A DNA stretch of 41,293 nt from Paracoccus marinaquae (lineage in GTDB: Bacteria > Pseudomonadota > Alphaproteobacteria > Rhodobacterales > Rhodobacteraceae). Positions 16,891-25,176 of this stretch are shown one piece after another. The translations under genes and the position numbers were made by a program. Position 1 is the first letter of the stretch. The number at the start of each line of letters is the position of its first letter. The DNA lies in assembly GCF_018860165.1 (NCBI RefSeq), contig NZ_JAHKNG010000035.1, positions 1 to 41,293 of the forward strand, in the 5' to 3' direction. The notes beneath the pieces were generated by a model that was given only the letters and a program-made list of their open reading frames with translations, did no database searches and was not told the origin of the DNA.

Positions 16891-17775
16891 ATGCCATTGA
16901 TCGGCTACGCGCGCGTCTCGACCGAGGATCAGACCCCCCTGCCCCAGTCGCAGGCCCTGAAATCCGCGGGTTGTGCGGAGATCCATGAGGAACAAGCCTC
17001 GGGCGGAAACCGCGCGCGTCCCGTGCTGGCCCGCGTGCTCGAGCGGATTAGCAAGGGCGATACCCTTGTCGTTGTGCGCATCGACCGCCTGGCGCGGTCG
17101 CTTTCGCATTTGCTGGAAGTGATCGAGCGGCTGGAGGCGAAAGGCGCCTTTTTCCGCTCTCTGACAGATCCGATCGACACGTCCTCGCCGCAGGGCAAGT
17201 TCACCCTGCAAGTTCTCGGCGCCGCGGCCGAGTTCGAGCGCGCCCTGATCCGCGAACGCACCAAGGCGGGGCTGTCCTCGGCGCGCAGCAAGGGCCGGAT
17301 CGGCGGCAATCCAGGCTTGCGCGCTCGCGATCCCGCGGCGCTTCGCAAGGTGCGGCTGGCGCGACAGGGCGGCTATATGGAACGGCTGAACGAAACCGCG
17401 CAGGACTGGGTGCCCCATGTCCGCCGCCTGCGGCCCGACATGGCCTGGGAAGACGTGCTGCGCATCATCAACGGCCCCCTGCCCTACGAACGTCAATGGA
17501 CCCAAAGCCGATTGTTGCGCGCCGTGAATGCCTATGTCCGCGACGGCTTCCTGCCGGAAACCGTACTTGGCCGTGCCGGTCGCCGCGATACCGACGACCG
17601 CTTGCCCGCCATCGTTGCCGGTATCAAGGGCGCAAACCCAGAAATTACGCTGAAAGAAATCTGCAACAGACTCGAGAAGATGCGGGAGCGGACGCCGCGC
17701 GGGCGGACCAGCTGGCAGCCGTCATCCGTGAAGATGCTGTTGGAGCGAGCCGAGAGGCTGGGGCTGCTAGGGTAG
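16891..17775 (+). CDS. Serine recombinase (resolvase/invertase), TniR-like
   Basis: This 294-residue serine recombinase has the N-terminal catalytic domain PLIGYARVSTEDQ with nucleophile Ser10, an IDRLARSLSHLLEVIERL segment, and the EFERALIRERTKAGL helix. The C-terminal 150 residues are longer than in a simple resolvase and include an HTH-like region. ATG at 16891 is preferred over a TTG one codon upstream. In Tn5053-type transposons such a gene follows tniABQ and resolves cointegrates; here it is separated from tniQ by scpB, DUF1403, the integrase and a TA pair. The res site would be expected in 16710-16890. Confidence 0.9.
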   Translation: MPLIGYARVSTEDQTPLPQSQALKSAGCAEIHEEQASGGNRARPVLARVLERISKGDTLVVVRIDRLARSLSHLLEVIERLEAKGAFFRSLTDPIDTSSPQGKFTLQVLGAAAEFERALIRERTKAGLSSARSKGRIGGNPGLRARDPAALRKVRLARQGGYMERLNETAQDWVPHVRRLRPDMAWEDVLRIINGPLPYERQWTQSRLLRAVNAYVRDGFLPETVLGRAGRRDTDDRLPAIVAGIKGANPEITLKEICNRLEKMRERTPRGRTSWQPSSVKMLLERAERLGLLG

Positions 17776-17796
17776 ACGCGGCGGACAGCCACCCCC

Positions 17797-18192
17797 TTAC
17801 GCAAACGGGTTCACTATCCGCAGCTGGTTTTCAACGAGCAGTCCATCTTGCATGTCCTCGCTCCACAGCGTGGCGCAGCCCGCAATCAGAGCGCTCGCCA
17901 CGATCATCGCATCATATATTGAGAACCCGTAGCTCTCCGCCAAGGCACGGCCGACGTCATGGGTTTGCAGGGTCAGCTCTTCGACAGGACACAATGCGCG
18001 CAGGCCTTCCAGAAACGCCCCCGTCTCCTCCCAACTGAGCCCGGCTTTGCGCCGACAGTTTACGAGCGTCTCGTTCAGGACCTGGACGCTGATCCGGGGT
18101 CCCTGCCCCAAGATTGTCTCAGCCCGGTCGGCCTTCGGGCCTTCGTCGAGCACGTATAGGACAACATTCGTGTCCGCGAACTCAGCGCTCAT
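17797..18192 (-). CDS. vapC: PIN-domain toxin (VapC type)
   Basis: This 131-residue PIN ribonuclease has FADTNVVLYVLD at the N-terminus (first Asp), a central NETLVNCRRKAGLSW, and YGFSIYDAMIVASALIAGCATLWSEDMQDG with the C-terminal acidic cluster. It overlaps the upstream AbrB-type antitoxin by 11 bases. This is a separate module from the pair at 16066-16709, with a different antitoxin class. Confidence 0.92.
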   Translation of the reverse strand: MSAEFADTNVVLYVLDEGPKADRAETILGQGPRISVQVLNETLVNCRRKAGLSWEETGAFLEGLRALCPVEELTLQTHDVGRALAESYGFSIYDAMIVASALIAGCATLWSEDMQDGLLVENQLRIVNPFA

Positions 18193-18412
18193 GCGCAGCG
18201 ACGCGGCTCAAGCGGTCCTCAGAAGGCAGCTTGCCCCGGAAGCGCCGCAGACCGGTCAGCACCTCGTCCGCCCGCGCGAGGCGCCTCACCCTCACCTGGC
18301 CGTCGTCCTTGACCAGGTCGATCTGATCGCCTTCTTTCAAGCCAAGTTCTCGGACAAGCTCCGCGGGCAGACGGACGGCAAGCGAGTTGCCCCATTTTGC
18401 GACCTGCATCAT
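18182..18412 (-). CDS. AbrB/MazE-type antitoxin
   Basis: This 76-residue SpoVT/AbrB swapped-hairpin antitoxin has MQVAKWGNSLAVRLPAELVRELGLKEGDQIDLVKDDGQVRVRR, the standard DNA-binding beta fold. The C-terminal tail should neutralise the PIN toxin. The start lies 12 bases from a perfect inverted repeat likely to be its operator. Confidence 0.93.
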   Translation of the reverse strand: MMQVAKWGNSLAVRLPAELVRELGLKEGDQIDLVKDDGQVRVRRLARADEVLTGLRRFRGKLPSEDRLSRVAAHER

Positions 18413-18424
18413 GGCCTCCTAGGT

Positions 18425-18450
18425 GGATATACCCTGTGTAATGTATATCC
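18425..18450 (-). promoter_or_regulatory. Operator palindrome of the AbrB-PIN toxin pair
   Basis: Arms GGATATAC and GTATATCC are exact inverted repeats separated by 10 bases. The AT-rich site sits directly upstream of the AbrB-type antitoxin, where dimeric AbrB-family antitoxins repress their own promoter. Confidence 0.7.
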
Positions 18451-18618
18451 AAAGGGCTCCAAGAACAAGCCTGCCACCAAACCGTAGCCACGCTTGTGCA
18501 CGACGCAGCTACTGACACCAGATTTAGAAAGAGCTTGCGCGAATCTGGCATGTCGGGCAATAGTCTCGAAAAATACCGCGTGGTCACATAAAAATCGCGC
18601 CCACGGATCGAGGCAGAG

Positions 18619-19812
18619 ATGAGCGACGCTGAGCAGGACCTAGACATTGCCATCGGGCACTACGCAGAGCTTCTCGCGTCGAACCTTTACGCGCAACGTG
18701 CGGCTCACTTCCCCCCCGACGCCAAGAAGGTCATGCGCAGCCTGACCAGCGGTGAAGCGGCCGAGTTGCTTGGGGTCGACCATACCTATCTTCGCAAGCT
18801 TCATCGAGAAGGAAAGATCGCTGAGGTCGAAACGACTGCGGGAAGTCACCGTCGGTATACGCTGGATGATGTCTGGGACATCCGCCACGCCCTTGAGGCA
18901 AATGCAAAAAAGCCTGGCACCTACGTACCGGGACGTCGCAGCGGGGATGAGCTTCAGATTATCTCTGTCGTCAACTTCAAGGGTGGGTCCGGCAAGACAA
19001 CCACGTCGGCGCACTTGGCGCAACGCTTGGCGCTCAAGGGATATCGGGTGCTTGCGATCGACCTCGATCCACAGGCTTCCCTTTCCGCGCTGCATGGCAT
19101 CCAGCCTGAATTGGACCTGATGGAGGGCGGGACCCTCTATGACGCGGTGCGCTACGATGAGCCGGTTCCGATTTCGCATGTGATCCGCAAGACATACATC
19201 CGCGGTCTTGATCTGATTCCCGGCAACCTCGAACTCATGGAATTCGAGCACGAGACGCCGGCCGCCATTCAGCGAGGTGGTGCGCGTGCCTTTTTCGCGC
19301 GGGCGCGTGATGCGCTCGACAGTGTCGAAGCAGACTACGACGTCGTCGTCATCGACTGTCCCCCGCAGCTCGGCTTCCTGACCATGTCCGCCTTGTCGGC
19401 ATCCTCCGGCGTCCTTGTAACCGTTCACCCGCAGATGCTCGATTTGATGTCCATGTCGCAGTTCCTGCGCATGACCGCTGATCTGCTCGGTGTCATCCGG
19501 GATGCCGGTGCAAATCTTCGTTTCGACTGGCTGCGGTTCCTACCGACCCGATACAAGGTGGGCGATGCCCCACAGACCGAGGTCATTGCCTTTATCCGTG
19601 GACTGTTCGGTAGGTCAGTCCTCACCAACCATATGGTTGAGTCGACGGCTATCTCTGACGCGGGGCTGACCAAGCAGACGCTCTATGAGGCCGACAAGAA
19701 GGACTTCACGCGTCAGACATTCGACCGCGCAATCGAGTCCATGAACGCTGTAAACGACGAGATCGCTGCGATCATCCAGAACACGTGGGGCCGGAATGGC
19801 AAGAAAGCCTAA
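18619..19812 (+). CDS. repA: RepA, ParA-type partition ATPase of repABC
   Basis: This 397-residue protein has an N-terminal DNA-binding region with MerR-like HTH (SLTSGEAAELLGVDHTYLRKLHREGK, about 41-66) and a ParA ATPase domain. Walker A is the deviant KGGSGKTTT at about 121-129; RVLAIDLDPQASLS and VVVIDCPP follow as A' and B motifs. RepA drives segregation with RepB on parS and represses the rep operon. The gene starts a co-directional repABC set and overlaps repB by 17 bases. The 200-base upstream region must hold the operon promoter, but no convincing -35/-10 pair was picked. Confidence 0.96.
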   Translation: MSDAEQDLDIAIGHYAELLASNLYAQRAAHFPPDAKKVMRSLTSGEAAELLGVDHTYLRKLHREGKIAEVETTAGSHRRYTLDDVWDIRHALEANAKKPGTYVPGRRSGDELQIISVVNFKGGSGKTTTSAHLAQRLALKGYRVLAIDLDPQASLSALHGIQPELDLMEGGTLYDAVRYDEPVPISHVIRKTYIRGLDLIPGNLELMEFEHETPAAIQRGGARAFFARARDALDSVEADYDVVVIDCPPQLGFLTMSALSASSGVLVTVHPQMLDLMSMSQFLRMTADLLGVIRDAGANLRFDWLRFLPTRYKVGDAPQTEVIAFIRGLFGRSVLTNHMVESTAISDAGLTKQTLYEADKKDFTRQTFDRAIESMNAVNDEIAAIIQNTWGRNGKKA

Positions 19813-20728
19813 ACTCGGGATGCCGTTGCAGACCCTGCGCAATGCGCCTGACGCACTGGAAGGGCGCAGGCTGCGCGGCGGCGTCTTCGAAATCGAGCCT
19901 GACCAAATCGAGACCGCAGGTCGGCTCGATGACCGTTTGCAGATCGAGACCGAGGGTCTCAAAGCCTCGATTTCCAAGAATGGTCAGCGCGTGCCGATCC
20001 TTGTCCGGCCGCTTGAGGGTGAGCGCTACAGCCTGATCTATGGCCGTCGTCGGCTGGAAGCTTGCAGGGAACTCGGCATAAAGGTCCGCGCCATCGTCAC
20101 GGAGATGGAGGGCGATCAGGCGCTTCGCGATCAGCTTTTGGAGAACCAGGAGCGTCGGGATCTTAGCTTCATCGAACGCGCGCTTGTCGCCGCCGCCTTG
20201 CTGGACGGTGACCATCTGAGCGCATCTGAACGCACAAACAAGGGTGTCGCCGAGGTTCTCAATTTGACTGAAGCAGGCGTTTCTCAGCTGTTAAGCGTGG
20301 TTCGCACCGTGGGGGAGGACTTGATCCTGGCCATTGGCGCGGCGCCGGGCATCGGAAGGCCCCGATGGGAAGAGCTCAAGAAGTTGCTTGGGTCTAAAGA
20401 TGTCGATCGCGAACGGCTTGCCGCTTTGGCCGGTGAGGCGAAGACAACCCACCAAGGTGGGATAAACGAGAAATCCGATAATGCATTCTTGGCCGTCCTC
20501 TCCGCTGCAGGAAAGCCTGAACAGACCGCGTCCTCGTCTCGCCCTCGCGGGCAGCCTGGCACGGTCATTCCGGGCGTCGGTGCAGCCACTGTCACTACTG
20601 GACGTCGTGGCAAGCAACTCAAGCTCGAGTTGAAGGCCGAGGACAGTGATTTCGTCAGCTGGTTGGAGGGCCATGCCCCGCAGTTGATCGCCGAGCTTCA
20701 CGAGCGCTGGAAGCGTTCGGAAGACTGA
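19796..20728 (+). CDS. repB: RepB, ParB-type centromere-binding protein
   Basis: This 310-residue ParB-family protein has an N-terminal nuclease-like ParB domain (IETEGLKASISKNGQRVPILVRPL, then YSLIYGRRRLEACRELG), the ENQERRDLSFIERALVA segment, and an HTH (TNKGVAEVLNLTEAGVSQLLSVV). It binds parS palindromes; two perfect candidates lie just after repC. Its start lies inside repA, so translation is coupled. Confidence 0.96.
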   Translation: MARKPKLGMPLQTLRNAPDALEGRRLRGGVFEIEPDQIETAGRLDDRLQIETEGLKASISKNGQRVPILVRPLEGERYSLIYGRRRLEACRELGIKVRAIVTEMEGDQALRDQLLENQERRDLSFIERALVAAALLDGDHLSASERTNKGVAEVLNLTEAGVSQLLSVVRTVGEDLILAIGAAPGIGRPRWEELKKLLGSKDVDRERLAALAGEAKTTHQGGINEKSDNAFLAVLSAAGKPEQTASSSRPRGQPGTVIPGVGAATVTTGRRGKQLKLELKAEDSDFVSWLEGHAPQLIAELHERWKRSED

Positions 20729-20763
20729 GGAAGAGCAACAAACACAGGAGGCACGAGACAGGC

Positions 20764-20806
20764 AGAAAAGAAAAAGGCCCCGAGAAGCAAGCTTCACGAG
20801 ACCTTT
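20764..20806 (-). terminator. Rho-independent terminator of the repB-repC antisense RNA
   Basis: Read on the minus strand, 16-base arms (20806-20791 and 20788-20773) pair at 13 of 16 positions around a 2-base spacer and are followed by a T-rich tract (complement of 20764-20775). This is a classical intrinsic terminator pointing away from repC. Confidence 0.7.
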
Positions 20807-20854
20807 CTTAGGTTTCGCACGGGACCAGCCCGCTACAAAACTTCAGTTTTCGCA
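20765..20854 (-). ncRNA. Antisense ctRNA (incompatibility RNA) between repB and repC
   Basis: In repABC plasmids a small countertranscribed RNA between repB and repC limits RepC synthesis. All its parts are visible on the minus strand: a TTGCGG/TACATT promoter with 17-base spacing (20861-20889), a first hairpin AAAACT-GA-AGTTTT (20837-20850), a second CGGG/CCCG hairpin (20820-20832), and the terminator ending near 20765. The predicted length is about 90 nt. Ends are inferred from the promoter and terminator positions. Confidence 0.65.
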
Positions 20855-20860
20855 CCTCTG

Positions 20861-20889
20861 AATGTAGCGATCTGGCCCCTTTCCCGCAA
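20861..20889 (-). promoter_or_regulatory. Predicted promoter of the antisense ctRNA
   Basis: On the minus strand, TTGCGG (20889-20884) and TACATT (20866-20861) are separated by exactly 17 bases and would start RNA near 20854. The boxes are moderate matches to the sigma-70 consensus; the position fits the expected ctRNA gene. Confidence 0.5.
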
Positions 20890-20908
20890 GCGCAAAGCGA
20901 TTCGCGGG
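20883..20908 (+). promoter_or_regulatory. Hairpin in the repC leader
   Basis: On the plus strand CCCGCAAGCGC and GCGATTCGCGGG form an imperfect stem around AAA, followed by GCTAGGGAAATTTT. In repABC leaders a hairpin here attenuates repC when the ctRNA binds upstream RNA. No strong Shine-Dalgarno is visible before the repC ATG at 20941, consistent with tight control of initiation. Confidence 0.5.
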
Positions 20909-20940
20909 CTAGGGAAATTTTGCCTTCGTGAACTAAAAAC

Positions 20941-22152
20941 ATGGAGTACACACCGATTTCGTCGTTTATGCGGCCGATCTCGCACGCCCATCTGCGCGTA
21001 GTCGAGCGACCCGAGGCGTCCGTTCCTGGCAAGCCCGTCAACAAGTGGGAGCTCTTGCGCGAGCTGTCCAAGGCGCAGGCTGCCTTTGGGGTTTCCGAGC
21101 GCGATCTGACGGTTCTCCAAGGGCTGCTCAGCTTCTTTCCCGATGATGCACTTGGCGGGAACACCGAGATGGTCGTCTTCCCTTCCAACAAGGCGATCTG
21201 CGAGCGACTGAACGGCATGCCTTGCTCCACGATGCGCCGTCACCTGGCGCGCCTGGTCGAGGCAGGCTTGCTCATGCGGCGCGATAGCCCCAACGGGAAG
21301 CGCTATGTCCGCAAGCACGGCGAAGAGCGTGTGGCTTTCGGCTTCGACCTCTCGCCGCTCTACTGCCGGTCCGAGGAGATCGCGCGGGCCGCAGAGGCCG
21401 TGCGTGAGGCCGAGGAGCGTGTCAGGCGGTTGAGGGAGGTCGTCAGCCTCATGCGGCGCGATCTCGCGGCCCTCTCGGAGTTCGGAGAGGAGATCCGGCC
21501 TGGCCTTGGCCTCTGGGATCAGCTGCGCGACACGGCCGCCCTCACGGCACGCGCCCTACGTCGCAAGCTGCCGCTTGAGGACCTTGCGGCTTATCGGGTC
21601 GAACTTGAAGCCCTTCTCGACCAGGCGCGGAACGTCATTGATGGCCCTGAAACAGAAGAGATGAACACCAATGCTGCCTGTTTTGATCGTCACCATCATA
21701 ATTCAAATAAAGAATCTATAGATCTTGAACCTGCCTTAGAAAAAGGCACGGCGTCGGCCGACGCGCGAGATGATGATACGGATGCGCCTGTTGCTGCCGT
21801 TGAAGAGCCGGACACACGACAAGTCCCGAAAATCCCGCTCCACCTAGTACTTGCCGCCTGCCCTTCCCTCAAAACTTTTTACCAAGGCGATATCCGGCAC
21901 TGGCACCAGCTTTTCGACGCGGCTTGCCACGTCCGGCCTGCCATGGGGATCAGTGCATCCGCCTGGGAAGAAGCGCAACGGTTGATGGGCCCCGAGCAGG
22001 CGTCGATCGTCGTTGTCGCCATACTGGAGCGCTTTGCCGACATCCGTTCGCCGGGTGGCTATCTTCGCGCGCTGACATCCAAGGCCGCAGCCGGTGAGTT
22101 TTCCTGCGGGCCGATGGTCATGGCGTTGATCGGTCGGCGGAGTGCGGCTTAA
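20941..22152 (+). CDS. repC: RepC replication initiator
   Basis: This 403-residue initiator is specific to repABC plasmids. The N-terminal half has the family segments VNKWELLRELSKAQAAFGVSERDLTVLQGLLSFFP and SNKAICERLNGMPCSTMRRHLARLVEAGLL, a winged-helix DNA-binding region. A charged coiled region follows (about 140-190). The C-terminal third ends GYLRALTSKAAAGEFSCGPMVMAL, also typical. RepC binds the origin inside its own gene; an AT-rich island is present near 21686-21745. The gene ends within the first parS-like palindrome. Confidence 0.96.
   Translation: MEYTPISSFMRPISHAHLRVVERPEASVPGKPVNKWELLRELSKAQAAFGVSERDLTVLQGLLSFFPDDALGGNTEMVVFPSNKAICERLNGMPCSTMRRHLARLVEAGLLMRRDSPNGKRYVRKHGEERVAFGFDLSPLYCRSEEIARAAEAVREAEERVRRLREVVSLMRRDLAALSEFGEEIRPGLGLWDQLRDTAALTARALRRKLPLEDLAAYRVELEALLDQARNVIDGPETEEMNTNAACFDRHHHNSNKESIDLEPALEKGTASADARDDDTDAPVAAVEEPDTRQVPKIPLHLVLAACPSLKTFYQGDIRHWHQLFDAACHVRPAMGISASAWEEAQRLMGPEQASIVVVAILERFADIRSPGGYLRALTSKAAAGEFSCGPMVMALIGRRSAA
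21686..21745. other. Candidate origin of replication (AT-rich island inside repC)
   Basis: Within otherwise GC-rich repC there is a short, sharply AT-rich stretch (CATAATTCAAATAAAGAATC and neighbours) in the middle of the gene. Experimentally mapped repABC origins lie in such an AT-rich region of repC. The boundaries here are approximate. Confidence 0.55.
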
Positions 22153-22163
22153 CAGCTGTTAAG
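22148..22163. promoter_or_regulatory. parS-like palindrome 1
   Basis: The perfect 16-base palindrome CTTAACAGCTGTTAAG contains the repC stop codon (22150-22152). An identical core recurs 46 bases further on. RepB-type proteins bind palindromic centromeres of this length, and sites after repC are known in several repABC plasmids. Confidence 0.75.
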
Positions 22164-22191
22164 TGCAGATCGTCCATGGCTCGCGTGTCAT

Positions 22192-22211
22192 GACTTAACA
22201 GCTGTTAAGTC
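22192..22211. promoter_or_regulatory. parS-like palindrome 2
   Basis: This 20-base perfect palindrome (GACTTAAC... core CAGCTG) is identical in its central 16 bases to the copy at 22148. The flanking symmetry is two bases longer on each side than in copy 1. Confidence 0.78.
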
Positions 22212-22320
22212 GGCTCTTGGCAGCAACAGGATGTTCGAGAGGAAAAGGTTGGGGGTTTGAGGGGTGACGGGAAGTGAGATCGGGAGAGTGGCTTCCGGCG
22301 CCCGTCGTGGAGAAGATCTG

Positions 22321-24492
22321 ATGGCGAAAGCAACCCAGAACGTCGTCCTGTCCCCATCGCGGGATATCCCCTTCAACAAGCTCGTGCTGAGCCAGTCCAA
22401 CGTGCGTCGCATCAAGGCCGGCGTTTCGGTCGAAGAACTGGCCGAGGACATCGCCCGCCGCGGGCTCCTGCAGAGCCTGAATGTCCGGCCGGTGCTTGAT
22501 GCCGATGGTGTCGAGACCAACATGTTCGAGATCCCGGCCGGTGGCCGCTGCTTCCAGGCGTTGTCGCTCTTGGTGAAGCAGAAGCGGCTGGCGAAGACCG
22601 CACCGATCCCCTGCATCGTTCGGGATGCCGCTTCCGAGATTCTGGCCGAAGATGACTCGCTTGCGGAGGACATGCAGCGCGTCGCCCTGCACCCGCTGGA
22701 TCAATTCCGCGCCTTCGTTGCTTTGCGCGAGAATGGTCAGGGCGAAGAAGCGATCGCAGCGGCGTTCTTCGTGACGCCGCAGATCGTGAAGCAGCGCCTA
22801 AAGCTCGCCTCCGTGGTCCCTGCCCTGCTCGAGGTATATGCCGAGGATGGCATGACGCTGGAACAACTGATGACCTTAACGGTGAACCCGGATCACGCGC
22901 GTCAGGAGCAGGTCTGGCATGCGGTGAAGAGCTCCTGGCACAAAGAGCCCTACGCCATCCGGCGCATGCTGACGGAAACCTCGGTCCGGGCCTCGGATCG
23001 CCGCGCGGTCTTTGTGGGTGTCAATGCCTATGAGGCGGCGGGCGGTGTCGTGCTGCGTGATCTCTTCCAGGGCGATGACGGTGGCTGGCTCGAGGACCCT
23101 GCTCTGCTCGACCGGCTGGTCACCGAGAAGCTTCAGGCCGAAGCCGAGGCGCTGGCCTCGGAGGGCTGGAAGTCGATCGAGGTGGCGACCGATCTGCCCT
23201 ATGGCTACAGCCACGGTCTGCGGCGTCCCGCCGGTGATCCCGCACAGATGACCGACGAGGAAAGCGCGTCTCACGCCGCGCTTCTCGCCAAGTATCGTGC
23301 GCTGGAGGAGGAATACTCTGGTCAGGACGAATATCGCGAGGAGATCGACGCGCGGCTCGGGCCGCTCGAGATGGCGATGGAAGCGCTCGAACAGCGGCCC
23401 TTGATCTACGACCCGGCCGAGGTCGGGCGCGCGGGCGTCTTCGTGACGCTGGATCGGGATGGCAGCATTGCGGTCTATCGCGGCTATGTCCGGCCCGAAG
23501 ACGAGCCGCGTGAGGAGTCCGCGGTCCAGGATGGTGATGCTGAGGATACCATGGGGCAGGGGGGTGATGTCTGCGGTTCCAGCTGGAAACCGTCAGTGAC
23601 GTCCGGGGGCGGCACCGTCATCACCTCAGACGGGCAACCGATCGGCGCGGATGCGTGCGAGGAGGACGACGACGGGGCGCTTAAGCCGTTGACTGAGCGG
23701 CTGGTCATGGAACTGACCGCCCATCGGACACTCGCGCTGCGCGAGGCCATCGGGCGCTCGCCGGACGTCGCGCTGACGCTCCTGCTCCTGAAGCTCGTGA
23801 CGGACACCTTCCGCACCTCCTCTGCGACGGGCAGCTGTCTCGAGGCATCGGTGCGCCATGTCTACATGTCGGCGCAGGCGCCCGATTTGAAGGACAGCGT
23901 CGTGGCCAAGCTGGTCGACGAACGGCAAGCCGCCTGGGAGGCCGATCTGCCCCTCGACGACGATGTTGCGCTCTGGGATTATCTGTCCGTTCTCGACGAG
24001 GGCAGCCGTCTGGCGCTGCTGGCGCACTGCCTAAGCTTCGGGATCAACGCGCTCCATGTGAAGGTGAACCCCTACGGTGCGGGCATCTCCGCCAGAGGCC
24101 TGACCCGCCGCATGGCGCATGCCGATCTCGTGGCGCGCGCGGTGGATCTCGACATGGTCGAGGCAGGTTGGGAGCCGACGGTCGATGGCTATCTCAACCG
24201 CGTGCCGAAGGCCCGGATCCTCGAAACCGTGCGCGAGGCTAAGGGGGAGGGGACCGCGCAGCTTTTCGACCACCTGAAGAAGGGTGAGATGGCGACCGAA
24301 GCCGAGCGACTCCTCAAGGGCACCGGCAGGTTGCCCGAGGTCCTGCGCCGGGCCGATCTGGTGGCATGCGACGGCGAGGCGATTGCAGAAGGGCAGGGGG
24401 AAGATGCGGGCGAGCCCGACGACATTGATCTCCCCGCCTTCCTGACGGCCAACCTGCCGGAGAACCCCGCGTCGATGATGGCCGCAGAGTGA
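22321..24492 (+). CDS. Large ParB-like plasmid protein
   Basis: This 723-residue protein has an N-terminal ParB/Spo0J-like domain: IPFNKLVLSQSNVRRIKAGVSVEELAEDIARRGLLQSLNVRPV, then FEIPAGGRCFQAL and DSLAEDMQRVALHPLDQFRAF, followed by an HTH with VTPQIVKQRLKLASV. The remaining 500 residues are not typical of RepB and include an acidic, low-complexity middle. ATG at 22321 follows GGAGAAG at a good distance and is preferred over a GTG 57 bases upstream. Such proteins are common behind repABC in alphaproteobacteria; they may act as nucleoid-associated or transfer-related DNA-binding proteins, but the role is unproven. Confidence 0.85.
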   Translation: MAKATQNVVLSPSRDIPFNKLVLSQSNVRRIKAGVSVEELAEDIARRGLLQSLNVRPVLDADGVETNMFEIPAGGRCFQALSLLVKQKRLAKTAPIPCIVRDAASEILAEDDSLAEDMQRVALHPLDQFRAFVALRENGQGEEAIAAAFFVTPQIVKQRLKLASVVPALLEVYAEDGMTLEQLMTLTVNPDHARQEQVWHAVKSSWHKEPYAIRRMLTETSVRASDRRAVFVGVNAYEAAGGVVLRDLFQGDDGGWLEDPALLDRLVTEKLQAEAEALASEGWKSIEVATDLPYGYSHGLRRPAGDPAQMTDEESASHAALLAKYRALEEEYSGQDEYREEIDARLGPLEMAMEALEQRPLIYDPAEVGRAGVFVTLDRDGSIAVYRGYVRPEDEPREESAVQDGDAEDTMGQGGDVCGSSWKPSVTSGGGTVITSDGQPIGADACEEDDDGALKPLTERLVMELTAHRTLALREAIGRSPDVALTLLLLKLVTDTFRTSSATGSCLEASVRHVYMSAQAPDLKDSVVAKLVDERQAAWEADLPLDDDVALWDYLSVLDEGSRLALLAHCLSFGINALHVKVNPYGAGISARGLTRRMAHADLVARAVDLDMVEAGWEPTVDGYLNRVPKARILETVREAKGEGTAQLFDHLKKGEMATEAERLLKGTGRLPEVLRRADLVACDGEAIAEGQGEDAGEPDDIDLPAFLTANLPENPASMMAAE

Positions 24493-24558
24493 TCTGAGCC
24501 ATCCGGGGGCGGGGAAACCCGCCCTCATTCCAACAAAAGCCAGCAATATCAATATGCT

Positions 24559-24578
24559 GAATGCGAACACTCGCATTC
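24559..24578 (+). promoter_or_regulatory. Perfect inverted repeat upstream of the hypothetical gene at 24592
   Basis: Arms GAATGCGA and TCGCATTC flank a 4-base loop, 13 bases before the start codon. It could be an operator or an mRNA hairpin near the ribosome-binding site (GAGGAA). Confidence 0.55.
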
Positions 24579-24591
24579 GGGATGAGGAATC

Positions 24592-25050
24592 ATGTCTGCG
24601 ACCACCATCATCGTCACAGCTCCCCTCTGGGCGCTGATCCGTTATACCGACGGCAGTTCGAAGCCGCCGGCACGCTTCACCAAGAAGCTTGCCGCCTGGA
24701 AGAGATCGAACGACGTTGACCGTCTCGTGAAGAAGGAGCCGCCCCGACCGTACACCGTCCGTCATGGCTGGCGTCAGCGCTGCCGGGATTGGGCTGCGAT
24801 CCCGGACTACGAGGAAGGCGACAAGATCAGGCTTGTCACCCCTGTGACGCTCACCGATGGCAGCACCTGCCAGATCGTCACCGCGACGCACTACAGGCGG
24901 GGGCGGCAACAACGCCGCTGCTACCGCATCGAGGAAACTGGCGGGCTCGTGCGGCTCTCGAAGGCCCCGCTTGCAGGCTCGGAGCTGCTCAGTTCCGCGA
25001 AGGGTGCGGCAAGCCCAGTGCTGGCGGAGTATTTTGCGGCGCGAGAATAG
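24592..25050 (+). CDS. Hypothetical protein, basic, 152 residues
   Basis: No family was recognised. The protein is rich in Arg and Lys with a predicted beta-rich middle (DKIRLVTPVTLTDGSTCQIVTATHYRRGRQQRRCYRI), suggesting nucleic-acid binding, but this is inference. A GAGGAA Shine-Dalgarno lies 5 bases before ATG. Its last 24 residues (GSELLSSAKGAASPVLAEYF...) recur almost unchanged at 26053-26130, after the toxin-antitoxin pair. It follows the large ParB-like gene with a 99-base gap, and the two may be co-inherited. Confidence 0.7.
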   Translation: MSATTIIVTAPLWALIRYTDGSSKPPARFTKKLAAWKRSNDVDRLVKKEPPRPYTVRHGWRQRCRDWAAIPDYEEGDKIRLVTPVTLTDGSTCQIVTATHYRRGRQQRRCYRIEETGGLVRLSKAPLAGSELLSSAKGAASPVLAEYFAARE

Positions 25051-25107
25051 GGGCTGCGCCGGTGGGTTGCTCGACCCGCCCGGCGAGAGCAGATCCTGCG
25101 GCTTACC

Positions 25108-25136
25108 TTGACACGGTAATGCAAATGCATTACCTG
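25108..25136 (+). promoter_or_regulatory. Promoter and operator of the prlF-yhaV pair
   Basis: A consensus -35 TTGACA (25108-25113) is followed 17 bases later by a weak -10 position. A perfect inverted repeat with arms GGTAATGC and GCATTACC around AAAT (25115-25134) fills the space between them. This is the arrangement expected for autorepression by an AbrB-fold antitoxin. Confidence 0.7.
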
Positions 25137-25176
25137 TCGGTGGACAGCAAAGACCCTCTTCTTTCAGGAGACTGCC

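Noticed and set aside
20285..20295. Third parS-like site in repB (CAGCTGTTAAG)
   Set aside because: Only one half-site plus centre matches; the left arm is lost, so it is not counted as a centromere site.
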